A stretch of DNA of 20,325 nucleotides from Bacilli bacterium. Lineage in GTDB: Bacteria; Bacillota_I; Bacilli_A; RF39; UBA660. The stretch lies in assembly GCA_017411235.1 (NCBI GenBank), contig JAFPMR010000007.1:1-20325 (forward strand). Direction: 5' to 3'. Below are positions 7,751 through 15,483 of this stretch, in pieces. A program made the translations under genes and the position numbers. The stretch's first letter is position 1, and each line of letters opens with the position of its first letter. The notes beneath the pieces are model-generated. The model did not search any database. It was not told the DNA's origin and was given only the letters and a program-made list of their open reading frames with translations.

Positions 7751-9784
7751 TTATACACCACCTTTTGCTAATGCACTATTTTTTCTATAAAATTCTAGTT
7801 CTTCGGCAAGTTGTTGTATATCTGTTTCTCTATTATTATAAAATTTATCTATTGTAAGAAATAGTGGATTACTATTAGCAGTTGGATTTATTGTAGGATT
7901 TACTGATGCATCCACACCAGTAGCTAATTCTCTCATCGCATTTTCAACTTGTGGTATTGTATCTTCAATTCCTTCAACATAACCCTCACCTAACATTTGT
8001 CCTTGCCATCTTGTTGCTTTTGATGGACTTGCAATTCCAAATATTGATTTTAAACCATTTAAAACGGCTTTACCAAATCCAGTTATCTTTTCCCATAACC
8101 AACTTGATACAGATTTAATTCCTTCCCACAAGCCAGCTACTAAATTTTTACCTATTTCAAATATACCTGAAATTCCTTTTGCAAATTCTTTAAGTATATT
8201 TACTGTGACTTTTCCTGCACCTATTACTGCTTCTGGTGCTGCTTTTAATATACCTTTGCCTAATTCTACTACTAAGTCCATGCCTAATTTTAAAATTTTA
8301 GGAAGGCTAGTTATTATCGTATTTATAATTTCTAAAATACACTCCAAAACTGCAGGAATTAAAACATCTATATTATTTATAATACCTTTTGCTAATGCTA
8401 CTACTATCTGTAAAGCAATTTTCACAAGTTTAGGCAAATTGTTTGTTATAAATAATATTATTGATTCTATTAGCTTATCTATTGTTTTTTGCAATTCTGT
8501 TGTATCTTGAGAAACTAAATCTAAAATATTGTCTATCATCATTGTAATTGAATCTAACAATTGTGGTACTAAATCTAAAAGCATTGTAGATATTTGTGGA
8601 AGTAATTCGCCTGTTAAATCTGCAATTCCTTTTAATATTTCAGGTGCTAATTGTTTTAATACAACACTTACATTTTTTACTACTGTTGTTATTGTACTTG
8701 CTAATTGTTTTGCATTGCCAGTTCCATTTATAAAATTATCCCATGCAGCTTTCATTTGTGATACACTGCCACTTATTGTTGATGATAGTTGTTGACTTGC
8801 TGTTCCTGCAATTTTTTGCATTTTTACATAATCAACTAATGCTTGTTGCATATCTGCATAATTACCCATTTGATAGTTTGTAGCATTTCCTTGTGCCTTA
8901 TTCCACTCATTTACTTTGTTAATAACTTCTTGCATTCCTTGTTTTGATCCTTTAATACCAAGTCTTAAATTATCAATTAAGGTAAAGTTACCTCTCATTA
9001 CTGCTGCAAAAGCATTTTGAACAGCTTCTTGACTTGCACCTGTTGATGCAACTATATCAGCTTGTGCTACTAAAATATCATTAGCAAGTTTTGCTGATTT
9101 TTCTGCATCGCCACCTAATGAGTCTTTTAATCCTACTGCATATGTATTTACTTGGTCATAATAATCTTTTGCACTTATTCCCATTGTTTTATAGGCATCT
9201 GTTGCATTCTTTTTTACTGTAGAAAAAGCTGTACCAAATAATCTTTCACTACCTTTGTGTGCTTTTTCAAGTTCTGCATATGATTTAACTCCTGCACCTA
9301 CAACTGCTGTTAAAGCACCTGCTACTGCACTTGTTACTTGTAACATTTTTTTTGATACTTCTAAAGCAACATCTCCAACTTTTTTTAAGCCATCTTTTAA
9401 TTTAGTTAAATCAGCTTTATTTGCATTTTTTAGTTCTTCATTCATTGATTTTAATGCATTTTCACTTTTTGCAATTTCTAAAGACAATTGATTATAGCTT
9501 TCTTTTTGCTGGTCGGTAAGTTTACTATAATCTCCCATTTGTCTTTGTGCTTCTTTTAGCTTATCTAATCTGTATGATGTTTCAAATATGTTCTTTTTTA
9601 ATACATCATATTTTTGTGCAAGTAAATCTGTGTTTTTAGGATCTAACTTCAAAGCCTGATTCAATGCTTTTAAGTCGCTATTTAATGCATATACTTGTTT
9701 GTCTGTTTGCTTTAATGCATCTTGTAATTTTGTGGTATTACCCCCAATTTCGATGACTATGCCTTTAATTTTAGAACTTGCCAT
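7751..9784 (-). CDS. Tail tape measure protein
   Basis: This 677-residue protein has an N-terminal alpha-helical coil (about 15-130, KLQDALKQTDKQVYALNSDL and onward). A conserved tape-measure core follows around 170-300, with YDQVNTYAVGLKDSLGG and TGASQEAVQNAFAAVMRGNF. Hydrophobic helices lie around 145-170 and 395-520, and the C-terminal portion includes FGIASPSKATRW. It sets tail length and is ejected with the DNA. At the usual 0.15 nm per residue the length implies a tail of roughly 100 nm. AGGAGGTAAGATAA before the ATG is strong and lies inside the end of the GIY-YIG gene, overlapping it by 14 bases. The expected tail assembly chaperone genes are not present upstream. Confidence 0.9.
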   Translation of the reverse strand: MASSKIKGIVIEIGGNTTKLQDALKQTDKQVYALNSDLKALNQALKLDPKNTDLLAQKYDVLKKNIFETSYRLDKLKEAQRQMGDYSKLTDQQKESYNQLSLEIAKSENALKSMNEELKNANKADLTKLKDGLKKVGDVALEVSKKMLQVTSAVAGALTAVVGAGVKSYAELEKAHKGSERLFGTAFSTVKKNATDAYKTMGISAKDYYDQVNTYAVGLKDSLGGDAEKSAKLANDILVAQADIVASTGASQEAVQNAFAAVMRGNFTLIDNLRLGIKGSKQGMQEVINKVNEWNKAQGNATNYQMGNYADMQQALVDYVKMQKIAGTASQQLSSTISGSVSQMKAAWDNFINGTGNAKQLASTITTVVKNVSVVLKQLAPEILKGIADLTGELLPQISTMLLDLVPQLLDSITMMIDNILDLVSQDTTELQKTIDKLIESIILFITNNLPKLVKIALQIVVALAKGIINNIDVLIPAVLECILEIINTIITSLPKILKLGMDLVVELGKGILKAAPEAVIGAGKVTVNILKEFAKGISGIFEIGKNLVAGLWEGIKSVSSWLWEKITGFGKAVLNGLKSIFGIASPSKATRWQGQMLGEGYVEGIEDTIPQVENAMRELATGVDASVNPTINPTANSNPLFLTIDKFYNNRETDIQQLAEELEFYRKNSALAKGGV

Positions 9785-10445
9785 TTATCTTACCTCCTTC
9801 CATATTAGAATATTTCCATATATAACCATGAAATTTATTTCTTTTACCACTGCAACACATACTTATATGAGAAGAACTTTTTAATCCTAATTCATTTACT
9901 GCATCTTGCATACACTCAAATGTTTTAATAAAGTTTTCTTCTAAATCATATTGATTAACTGCTCTACTATGATGGTTTTTTTTACCTATCATGTATTGTC
10001 TATGTTTTTCTTTGGTTTCCTCACTATGTTTATACCCTAAACATTTTTGTTTTCCAATATGTGAAATACTCATTTTTTTTCTTGTTTCTAATGTATGTTT
10101 TCTTCCTTTATTAGCCATTTTTATTTTATATTTTGTTAATTCGCTTAAATTAGTAATTCCTCCACCTTTTTGTATATTATAGCCATATTTTTCATTTGTA
10201 GTGTTATATTTTTTTATATATTGTTTTTCTAAAGTTTCTGCATTATCTTTTGTTAAATTTTCATATATAATTTGATGATGAAAATTATCCCATCCATACT
10301 TAATAATTGCATTAAAAAATCTTGGTGATTTTTTATAACCCATACCATTGCTCCATCTTCTTGATACAGGTTGTTGATTAGTTATTCCTATATATTTCTT
10401 ACCATTAATTTTGTTAGTATGAATATATAAACTATAGTTTTTCAT
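9771..10445 (-). CDS. GIY-YIG homing endonuclease with NUMOD3 and IENR1/NUMOD1-type DNA-binding repeats
   Basis: The 224-residue product opens with a GIY-YIG nuclease domain: SLYIHTNKINGKKYIGIT carries the two motif halves, Arg follows in SRRW, Glu in AETLEKQYI is the metal ligand, and YGYNIQKGG closes the domain near residue 90. NUMOD3-like basic repeats follow (ANKGRKHTLETRKKM; GYKHSEETKEKHRQ), then an IENR1-type segment (NQYDLEENFIKTFECMQDAV) ending FHGYIWKY. It is a free-standing mobile nuclease that would cut cognate DNA lacking it. The start at 10445 is chosen because AAAGGAAG is seven bases upstream. The longer frame would run through a terminator hairpin. It sits between major tail protein and tape measure genes, where chaperone genes are expected. 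Confidence 0.9.
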   Translation of the reverse strand: MKNYSLYIHTNKINGKKYIGITNQQPVSRRWSNGMGYKKSPRFFNAIIKYGWDNFHHQIIYENLTKDNAETLEKQYIKKYNTTNEKYGYNIQKGGGITNLSELTKYKIKMANKGRKHTLETRKKMSISHIGKQKCLGYKHSEETKEKHRQYMIGKKNHHSRAVNQYDLEENFIKTFECMQDAVNELGLKSSSHISMCCSGKRNKFHGYIWKYSNMEGGKINGKF

Positions 10446-10475
10446 CATATCACTTCCTTTTTCCTTATGAATACT

Positions 10476-10499
10476 AAAAAAACTACCCTTACGAGTAGT
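10476..10499 (-). terminator. Rho-independent terminator-like hairpin after the major tail protein gene
   Basis: On the minus strand ACTACTC-GTAA-GGGTAGT forms a seven-pair stem (one G-U) with a four-base loop, followed by seven T residues. It lies 27 bases past the major tail protein stop and before the GIY-YIG gene. It could lower expression of tape measure and downstream genes relative to the abundant major tail protein. Confidence 0.7.
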
Positions 10500-10505
10500 C
10501 TTTTT

Positions 10506-10523
10506 ACTACTCATAAGAGTAGT
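10506..10523 (-). repeat. Second near-identical palindrome upstream of the terminator
   Basis: ACTACTC-TTAT-GAGTAGT on the minus strand is a perfect seven-pair palindrome three bases after the major tail protein stop. It is almost the same as the terminator stem, with a 24-base period. It lacks a T-run. It may protect the 3' end of the mRNA or have arisen by tandem duplication of the terminator. Confidence 0.6.
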
Positions 10524-10525
10524 TA

Positions 10526-11083
10526 TTATTGCGTTTCATATACAGTTGAAAAGAATGTATTATATACATTTGCATTTTCATCTGTTTTTTCAAGAACTGC
10601 TCTTACAAGTTTATCACTAGCACGTGGTGCTGCAGTTATGTCAACTGTTTCTGTTTGTGGTTCTTTAGTAGATTCAATTGTAGAACTGCTATTTGATGGT
10701 CTATTTGCCATGCAATTGTAATACCAGAATCTTCTATTTGCTCTATCTCCATCAATTTGAAAACCTAAAGCAAATCCTGTTGTACCTTTTGTAGCATCTT
10801 CAATTAATGCACCATTTGTATCTTGTAATTCACCTAATATTTTTTTTCTAAATTCGTCAGTGAATATTGCCATTTCTAATGAACCTGTATATCCTTGGTT
10901 TGCTGATTCATTAAAATATTTAATATTGTCTGCATAGAAGTCTGTTTCATCACCTGCTCTATCAAGTGATAAACTTACTGCACCTGGTATAGCAAATATA
11001 TCACCATAAGTATATCCACTTGCTGATTCAGCAGTTATTGGTGCTATATGAACTTCACTTAATCCAAATTTTACTTTATTCAT
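10526..11083 (-). CDS. Major tail protein, phi13 family
   Basis: The 185-residue product matches phi13-type major tail proteins: it starts MNKVKFGLSEVHIAPIT, has AIPGAVSLSLDRAGDETDFY, then GSLEMAIFTDEFRKKILGE and RRFWYYNCMANRPS, and ends with a short beta segment. It polymerises as hexameric rings to form the tail tube around the tape measure. No extra Ig-like domain is present, so this is the compact form. TAGGAGGAAAT precedes the ATG. Downstream are two tandem hairpins, one of terminator type, consistent with high expression of this gene compared with those after it. Confidence 0.88.
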   Translation of the reverse strand: MNKVKFGLSEVHIAPITAESASGYTYGDIFAIPGAVSLSLDRAGDETDFYADNIKYFNESANQGYTGSLEMAIFTDEFRKKILGELQDTNGALIEDATKGTTGFALGFQIDGDRANRRFWYYNCMANRPSNSSSTIESTKEPQTETVDITAAPRASDKLVRAVLEKTDENANVYNTFFSTVYETQ

Positions 11084-11091
11084 ATTTCCTC

Positions 11092-11403
11092 CTATATTTC
11101 ATAAAAATTATGATATATTTTTTCATCGTCATCCCATAATTCATCTCCCACATCATATGGGATGTTGTTTGTAGTTAATAATTCCTCTAGTGTTTGTTGT
11201 AATGCAACTTCTTTTTTTTCAGTTATTAATTCTATTTCAAATTCATACGGTCTATAATATGTAATTCCATCGGCTTTAAAAGTATCAGGGCTTATTTCTC
11301 TATAGACAACAAATGGTATAGATATTTCCTTGTCTGATACAAAATGGTCATATGCTACTGGTATATTTAATGTCTTTAATAAATCATAAATTCTTTTATG
11401 CAT
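11092..11403 (-). CDS. Tail completion / head-tail joining protein (gp17-like)
   Basis: This 103-residue protein has the size, position and composition of the small proteins that sit just before the major tail protein in HK97/SPP1-type phages. An N-terminal helix (MHKRIYDLLKTLNIPVAYDH) is followed by a beta segment (PFVVYREISPDTFKADG) and RPYEFEIELITEK. Such proteins cap the tail tube at the head-proximal end. GGAGGGTAAA directly before the ATG at 11403 decides the start over an upstream in-frame ATG. The upstream gene stops at 11405. The family is assigned from position and overall pattern, without a decisive motif. Confidence 0.65.
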   Translation of the reverse strand: MHKRIYDLLKTLNIPVAYDHFVSDKEISIPFVVYREISPDTFKADGITYYRPYEFEIELITEKKEVALQQTLEELLTTNNIPYDVGDELWDDDEKIYHNFYEI

Positions 11404-11404
11404 T

Positions 11405-11776
11405 TTACCCTCCATTTTTGATTATTCTTTCTACATCTTGTTCATATTGCTTGATACACTTTTGTTCTACTGGTGCTATATGCACAAATGCTCTTGTTCT
11501 ACCACCATTCCTTGTTACATGTCCTTTTTCAAGTAAATGTGTTAATTGGTATTGTGTATTATAAATAGTGCTACTTACATAACCTCTACCTTTTTGTGTT
11601 TTTGTTTTCCAACCTTTATTATATTTGCCTGTTCTTACATGATAAGTATTTGTAGTATTTTTTAAATCATTTGCACCATCTTTAGCAATTCTTTCAGCAG
11701 AACGTGTTATTTCTTCTTGTATATCTTCACTATATTCATTAAGTATGTTTTTAATATCTATAATAGAATTAGCCAT
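11405..11776 (-). CDS. HK97 gp10-like head-tail / minor tail component
   Basis: The 123-residue product resembles the HK97 gp10 family: an N-terminal helix (MANSIIDIKNILNEYSEDIQ), a segment with AKDGANDLKNTTNTYHVRTGKY, KGWKT, then VSSTIYNTQYQLTHLLEKGH and a closing His-Ile-x-Pro motif (AFVHIAPVEQ). Proteins of this family act at the neck or tail terminator. The start at 11776 overlaps the end of the head closure gene by eight bases. A longer upstream frame would overlap that gene more deeply and has no better ribosome-binding site. Confidence 0.85.
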   Translation of the reverse strand: MANSIIDIKNILNEYSEDIQEEITRSAERIAKDGANDLKNTTNTYHVRTGKYNKGWKTKTQKGRGYVSSTIYNTQYQLTHLLEKGHVTRNGGRTRAFVHIAPVEQKCIKQYEQDVERIIKNGG

Positions 11777-12083
11777 TAATTCCCATCTTTCTAGCACATA
11801 CCAATACAATATCAAACTTGTTCTTAGGATCTATTGTTCTTATAACTGAATATCTTTTATTATTCCAATTAAGTTCTTGTTGTCCATCATAATCTAGTCT
11901 TTTCATAACAAACTCTACACTAGGTGTTAAGCCTGTTTCTACTGCACTATAGTATTCATTTGTTCTAACACTTTGCTTTTTCGCATATCGTTTAGTTAAT
12001 GTAAAAGAAGAGGTTTTGACATTTCCTATCTCATCCTCTTCTAATACTTTGCTAACTAAATATATTATCTCGGTGTATTCCAT
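11769..12083 (-). CDS. Head closure / head-tail adaptor protein
   Basis: The 104-residue product is beta-rich with the typical layout of SPP1 gp16-like head closure proteins: a short N-terminal strand (MEYTEIIYLVS), YAKKQSVRTNEYYSAVETGL, the strand VEFVMKRLDYDGQQELNWNN, then KRYSVIRTIDPKNKFDIVLV. It would bind under the connector ring and close the head after packaging. AGAGGCATAAT precedes the ATG, which lies two bases past the stop of the connector gene. Assignment rests on pattern and on its place between connector and gp10-like genes. Confidence 0.75.
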   Translation of the reverse strand: MEYTEIIYLVSKVLEEDEIGNVKTSSFTLTKRYAKKQSVRTNEYYSAVETGLTPSVEFVMKRLDYDGQQELNWNNKRYSVIRTIDPKNKFDIVLVCARKMGING

Positions 12084-12084
12084 A

Positions 12085-12363
12085 TTATGCCTCTATGTAT
12101 TCTTTAATATGCCTTAATGTATCTAATTGATATGAATAAGAATTTTCATACATTTCCTTATTTACAACATCAAGTTGACTTAAAGCATATGTAATAATTG
12201 CAGTTTCAACTAAACTATCGGGATTATCAACTAAAGCACTGACTATGCCAATTCTTTTTAAATCTTGTTTCCCTGCATCTATCCACATTTGAATTGTTGA
12301 ATCAAATTCATCATGTGATATGCCTTGTATTTTCTTTAATTTTTGTAATATTGTATCTTGCAT
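12085..12363 (-). CDS. Head-tail connector protein, gp6-like (QLRG family)
   Basis: The 92-residue, helix-rich product has the pattern of phage gp6-like DNA-packaging connectors: DTILQKLKKIQGISHDEFDS, an IDAGKQDLKRIGI helix, AIITYALSQLD, and a C-terminal helix SYQLDTLRHIKEYIEA. These proteins form a ring below the portal and link it to the head closure protein. It follows the major capsid gene with a 22-base gap, and AGGAGGTAGACT precedes the ATG. Confidence 0.85.
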   Translation of the reverse strand: MQDTILQKLKKIQGISHDEFDSTIQMWIDAGKQDLKRIGIVSALVDNPDSLVETAIITYALSQLDVVNKEMYENSYSYQLDTLRHIKEYIEA

Positions 12364-12385
12364 AGTCTACCTCCTATTTTATTTA

Positions 12386-13549
12386 TTAAGCACTAACTGG
12401 TTTTGCAATTAGACAGAATGCTTTATCTGCAACTGCTTCAACACCAACAAACTTACGACCTAAAATACGAACTAAATCATATTCCATCTTAGTCTTGTCA
12501 TCGTATTTCATTTCAATACCTTCGCCACTTGGATAGTTAGCTAATGCACCATGGTTGAAATCTCCAACTATCATGTATACATCTCCTGAACTTGCAGTGT
12601 CATATGCAGGTAAAGAATTGTTGAATACAACTTTAATTCCTTCAAATATATCTAATGCATAATTATTAGTGTATTGAATTTCTTTAAATTTAGCATATGT
12701 TAATTTATTCATAACAATTGTTAAATTATTTGCTTCATCGCTTAGATTTCCAGTAGCTTGAGCTGTTAAGCTGATTGATGGAGCTGCAGTAATCTTGTTA
12801 GCACTTACAGTATCATATACACCATCGCTATTTGCAGTTAGTGATTGTGGTAATGCTGCAATCTTAGCAACTAATATATCAGCACATTTCTTAGCTATTC
12901 TATAAGTAATTTCATCATAGATATAACGTAAGAAATCTTCTGATCTCATATCAATTACTTCATCTGATAAGCTTATCCATTTTTTGATGCTCATAGGTAC
13001 TAAAGTTACTACCCCTAATACTAATTCTTGTTCTGTTACTGCACCATTTCCTTCTTGATGAATTATTGCAGGATCTCCACTTACTTCAAATTGAACTTTT
13101 AAGTTACCTTTTACTGAAAGTGAACGAACTCTTGACATTAGTTCTTCTCTTTCCCATGCAGTTTTAACAATGTCATATACCATATCTGGTACTTCAACTG
13201 TTGCACTATTTCCTGTTGCATATCCTCCTGTAGTTACCAATGCTCTTAACTCTTTATCATCATTTGTTTTGATATAGTTAGCAAATGCATCGATATATTC
13301 TTTTGAATTTCTTAATTCTTTGTTGTTTTCCATTTCTTTCTCCTCCTTAACAACTTCTTTTACTGCAAATGATTTTTCTTCCATTTCTTTTGCAGCTTTT
13401 TCATTTTCGATATGCTCTTCAATTTTTCTTTCTTCTTCGTTTAAAGTTTCAACTTCTTTATTAAGTTCTTCAACTTTTTCTATATCTTCTGTTTTTTCAA
13501 CTTCTTCACGAATTTCAAGTTTACGAGCTTCGATTTGTTCCTTAGTCAT
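12386..13549 (-). CDS. Major capsid protein, HK97 fold, with N-terminal delta/scaffold domain
   Basis: This 387-residue protein begins with about 80 residues of Lys/Glu-rich coiled coil (LEIREEVEKTEDIEKVEEL and onward), the delta domain that acts as an internal scaffold and is normally removed by the phage protease. The HK97-type capsid fold follows from about residue 105, with TTGGYATGNSATVEVPDMV, KWISLSDEVIDM, ILVAKIAALPQSL, GDFNHGALANYPSGEG and VGVEAVADKAFCLI. The cleavage site cannot be fixed by eye but should lie in 80-110. The gene follows two hairpins and has AAGGAGGTCAAT before the ATG. It is the main shell protein and is expected to be the most abundant product here. Confidence 0.92.
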   Translation of the reverse strand: MTKEQIEARKLEIREEVEKTEDIEKVEELNKEVETLNEEERKIEEHIENEKAAKEMEEKSFAVKEVVKEEKEMENNKELRNSKEYIDAFANYIKTNDDKELRALVTTGGYATGNSATVEVPDMVYDIVKTAWEREELMSRVRSLSVKGNLKVQFEVSGDPAIIHQEGNGAVTEQELVLGVVTLVPMSIKKWISLSDEVIDMRSEDFLRYIYDEITYRIAKKCADILVAKIAALPQSLTANSDGVYDTVSANKITAAPSISLTAQATGNLSDEANNLTIVMNKLTYAKFKEIQYTNNYALDIFEGIKVVFNNSLPAYDTASSGDVYMIVGDFNHGALANYPSGEGIEMKYDDKTKMEYDLVRILGRKFVGVEAVADKAFCLIAKPVSA

Positions 13550-13625
13550 ATTGACCTCCTTATTGTTTTTTGCTATTTAAGGCATAACTACCATTATTCC
13601 TCTCCAGGATTTATTAAACGAATTA

Positions 13626-13641
13626 GTTGGTATCCACCAAC
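13626..13641 (-). repeat. Hairpin in the leader of the major capsid gene
   Basis: GTTGGT-GGAT-ACCAAC on the minus strand is a six-pair palindrome with a four-base loop, directly after the terminator-like hairpin and about 75 bases before the capsid start. It has no T-run. It may stabilise the 5' end of a capsid transcript or be an RNA processing site. Confidence 0.5.
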
Positions 13642-13666
13642 AAAAAAAGAGTTCTCCAACTCTTTT
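13642..13666 (-). terminator. Terminator-like hairpin between prohead protease and major capsid genes
   Basis: On the minus strand AAAAGAGTT-GGAG-AACTCTTTT forms a nine-pair stem with a four-base loop. The T-run totals seven, part of it inside the stem. It begins 12 bases after the protease stop. The stem is AT-rich, so termination is probably partial; processing is an alternative. Confidence 0.6.
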
Positions 13667-13678
13667 CTCATATTCGTA

Positions 13679-14293
13679 TTAACCTAATTTCTTTAATAAT
13701 TCTTCTTTAGCTTTTGCTAATGCTTGTTTTCTTTCTTCTTCTTTTAGTTCTTCTTCATGTTGTTTTCTTAATTCTTCTCTTCTTTTAGTAAAATCATCAC
13801 ATTTAATATCTCTAGCAACACTTACATCAGTTGCATTATAAAATGGTTGATCTACAACTGATACATCAAATACTTTACCAATTCTTTTAATTGTTCTTGT
13901 ATCTGTATCATAATCGTATTCATCTTCATCAACTGTAAATGCAAATGATTGTTTATCTATTAATCCACTTTTTATTGCATTAAATATATCTCTATGTGTT
14001 GATACATTATCTTGTAGTTTAGCATCCATAAACAATCCTTTTTCATCTACACTTAATTCAAGTGATTTATTTCTTGTTCTTGCTAATACCATAAAACTAT
14101 CATTATGATTATAACGTAATACAACATCTGACATATCTGCTTCATCAAATGCCCTTGAATCAATAGTCTCGGTATAACTATAAGTTTCTGGACTATTAAA
14201 AACTGCAGCATATCCTTTTATTTCCATTTTGCCATCTTCGGTATCTTCTGCCCTAAATTGTATGTCTAGTTTTCTAATTTCCTTCTCCTTCAT
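13679..14293 (-). CDS. Prohead protease, HK97 type (S78-like)
   Basis: The 204-residue product has the signature of HK97-type prohead proteases: IKGYAAVFNSPE near the start, His63 in YNHND, and Ser116 in KQSFAF as the catalytic pair. KVFDVSVVDQPFYNATDVSV is the conserved strand region. Residues 165-204 are a charged helix rich in Lys and Glu that probably targets the protease into the prohead and may be self-cleaved. It removes the delta domain of the capsid protein. Its start overlaps the portal gene by 20 bases, and the ribosome-binding site GGAGGAG lies in the portal C-terminal codons. Confidence 0.92.
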   Translation of the reverse strand: MKEKEIRKLDIQFRAEDTEDGKMEIKGYAAVFNSPETYSYTETIDSRAFDEADMSDVVLRYNHNDSFMVLARTRNKSLELSVDEKGLFMDAKLQDNVSTHRDIFNAIKSGLIDKQSFAFTVDEDEYDYDTDTRTIKRIGKVFDVSVVDQPFYNATDVSVARDIKCDDFTKRREELRKQHEEELKEEERKQALAKAKEELLKKLG

Positions 14294-15482
14294 TTTCTTC
14301 TCCTCCTACTCCTTCATTTAACGTATGATTTTGGTCTATTAAAAATTGGTCGCCATTTTCAATTGGTGCTAAATTAAATACTTCCCTTTGTTCATTAATT
14401 GTTAATATATTACTTGCATATCTTATTAATTCAACTTTTGTCTTATTACTTGCATATTGTAATCTATTACTTTCAAATATTATTTCGTTACCATTAAATC
14501 TTTCGTATGGTGTAAATAACTTATTTGTAAACTCTAAACTCATTTGTAAACCAATTGGTTCTAATACACTTTCATAAAAAGCATTCCATTCATCTTCGCT
14601 ATATTTTGACTGTAGTATATTTTCATTTAAACCAAAATAGCTTAATACTTTGTTATCTATTTCTTTTATTTGTCCATCACTTGCTGTTGCTGGTTCTATC
14701 TTAACTGGAATAAAGTCAGTTGTTGCATCAAGTCCACCAATTCCACTTTTATTATGTTTATTTATAAAATCATCAACAAATTGATCTCGCATTTTCTTTA
14801 CATCTTCTGGTTTTAATAATGCTTTAGTTGACTTTAATAAACCTTTTATTGATGATGTTGTTTTAATTGCATTTATTATTCCTTCATCAAGTATATGCTT
14901 CATAGAAAGTGTTTTAATAATTGGTCTTGAACTTCCACCTGTTAATCCATTTGTTCCAACAAATCTAGTTAAATGTATACATTCCTCTAATGGTACATAT
15001 TTACTTTTCATTCTGCCAAATTTAAACTTTAGATATAATTTGTCATTATACTCGTAATATTTACCTTCATCATAAATTAGTGGATATATAGCTTCTACTT
15101 TATATTCTTTATCTCTTTTAACATATGCAAATGCATCATTATATGTTTCTAATGTTGCTAGTAATTGATAATAGAATTGATATGCATTTTGAAATTCATT
15201 AGGTTGTTTTGCAAGTAGTCTGTATGTTCTTCCCTTTAAATTATCTAATTTTAAATTTCCATCTTTATCTTTAAAATTACGTATGTGTTTTGGATGCATT
15301 TTAGCCCCATTTCTAGCAATTGCATCTACACATGTCAGTACATCAGGATCATACTCTAAATCACCATGATAAGTTGTGAATACTGCCTTATTATCATCAA
15401 GTAATCTTAACTCTTCGTATTGTCTTTCGCTTTCTTCTTTTTCCCTTCCAAACAACCTTTTAAACATACTTCTTAATTCCAT
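14274..15482 (-). CDS. Portal protein, HK97 family
   Basis: The 402-residue product shows HK97-type portal features. A basic N-terminal helix (MELRSMFKRLFGREKEES) comes first, then VLTCVDAIARNGAKMHPKHI. The central region reads NDAFAYVKRD and VPLEECIHLTRF, followed by SRPIIKTLSMKHILDEG and GLLKSTKALLKPED. The C-terminal wing and crown include SDGQIKEIDNKVLSYFGLNE. It forms the dodecameric ring at one capsid vertex through which DNA enters and leaves, and it docks terminase. AGGAGG six bases upstream of the ATG at 15482 decides the start over an upstream in-frame ATG inside the terminase gene. The acidic C-terminus is GGEENEGEGN. Confidence 0.93.
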   Translation of the reverse strand: MELRSMFKRLFGREKEESERQYEELRLLDDNKAVFTTYHGDLEYDPDVLTCVDAIARNGAKMHPKHIRNFKDKDGNLKLDNLKGRTYRLLAKQPNEFQNAYQFYYQLLATLETYNDAFAYVKRDKEYKVEAIYPLIYDEGKYYEYNDKLYLKFKFGRMKSKYVPLEECIHLTRFVGTNGLTGGSSRPIIKTLSMKHILDEGIINAIKTTSSIKGLLKSTKALLKPEDVKKMRDQFVDDFINKHNKSGIGGLDATTDFIPVKIEPATASDGQIKEIDNKVLSYFGLNENILQSKYSEDEWNAFYESVLEPIGLQMSLEFTNKLFTPYERFNGNEIIFESNRLQYASNKTKVELIRYASNILTINEQREVFNLAPIENGDQFLIDQNHTLNEGVGGEENEGEGN

Positions 15483-15483
15483 T

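Noticed and set aside
10446..10514. Longer N-terminus for the GIY-YIG protein (start at 10514)
   Set aside because: It would translate through a terminator hairpin, adds no domain sequence, and the ATG at 10445 has a well-placed AAAGGAAG.
770..12000. Numerous plus-strand open frames of 60-170 codons
   Set aside because: They lie opposite well-supported minus-strand genes, have hydrophobic low-complexity products typical of antisense reading of AT-rich DNA, and lack ribosome-binding sites or recognisable domains.
13580..13640. Promoter for the capsid gene (TTGGTG-N16-TTTAAT)
   Set aside because: The -10 box is 5 of 6 but the -35 is only 3 of 6 and overlaps a hairpin arm; in DNA this AT-rich such matches arise by chance.
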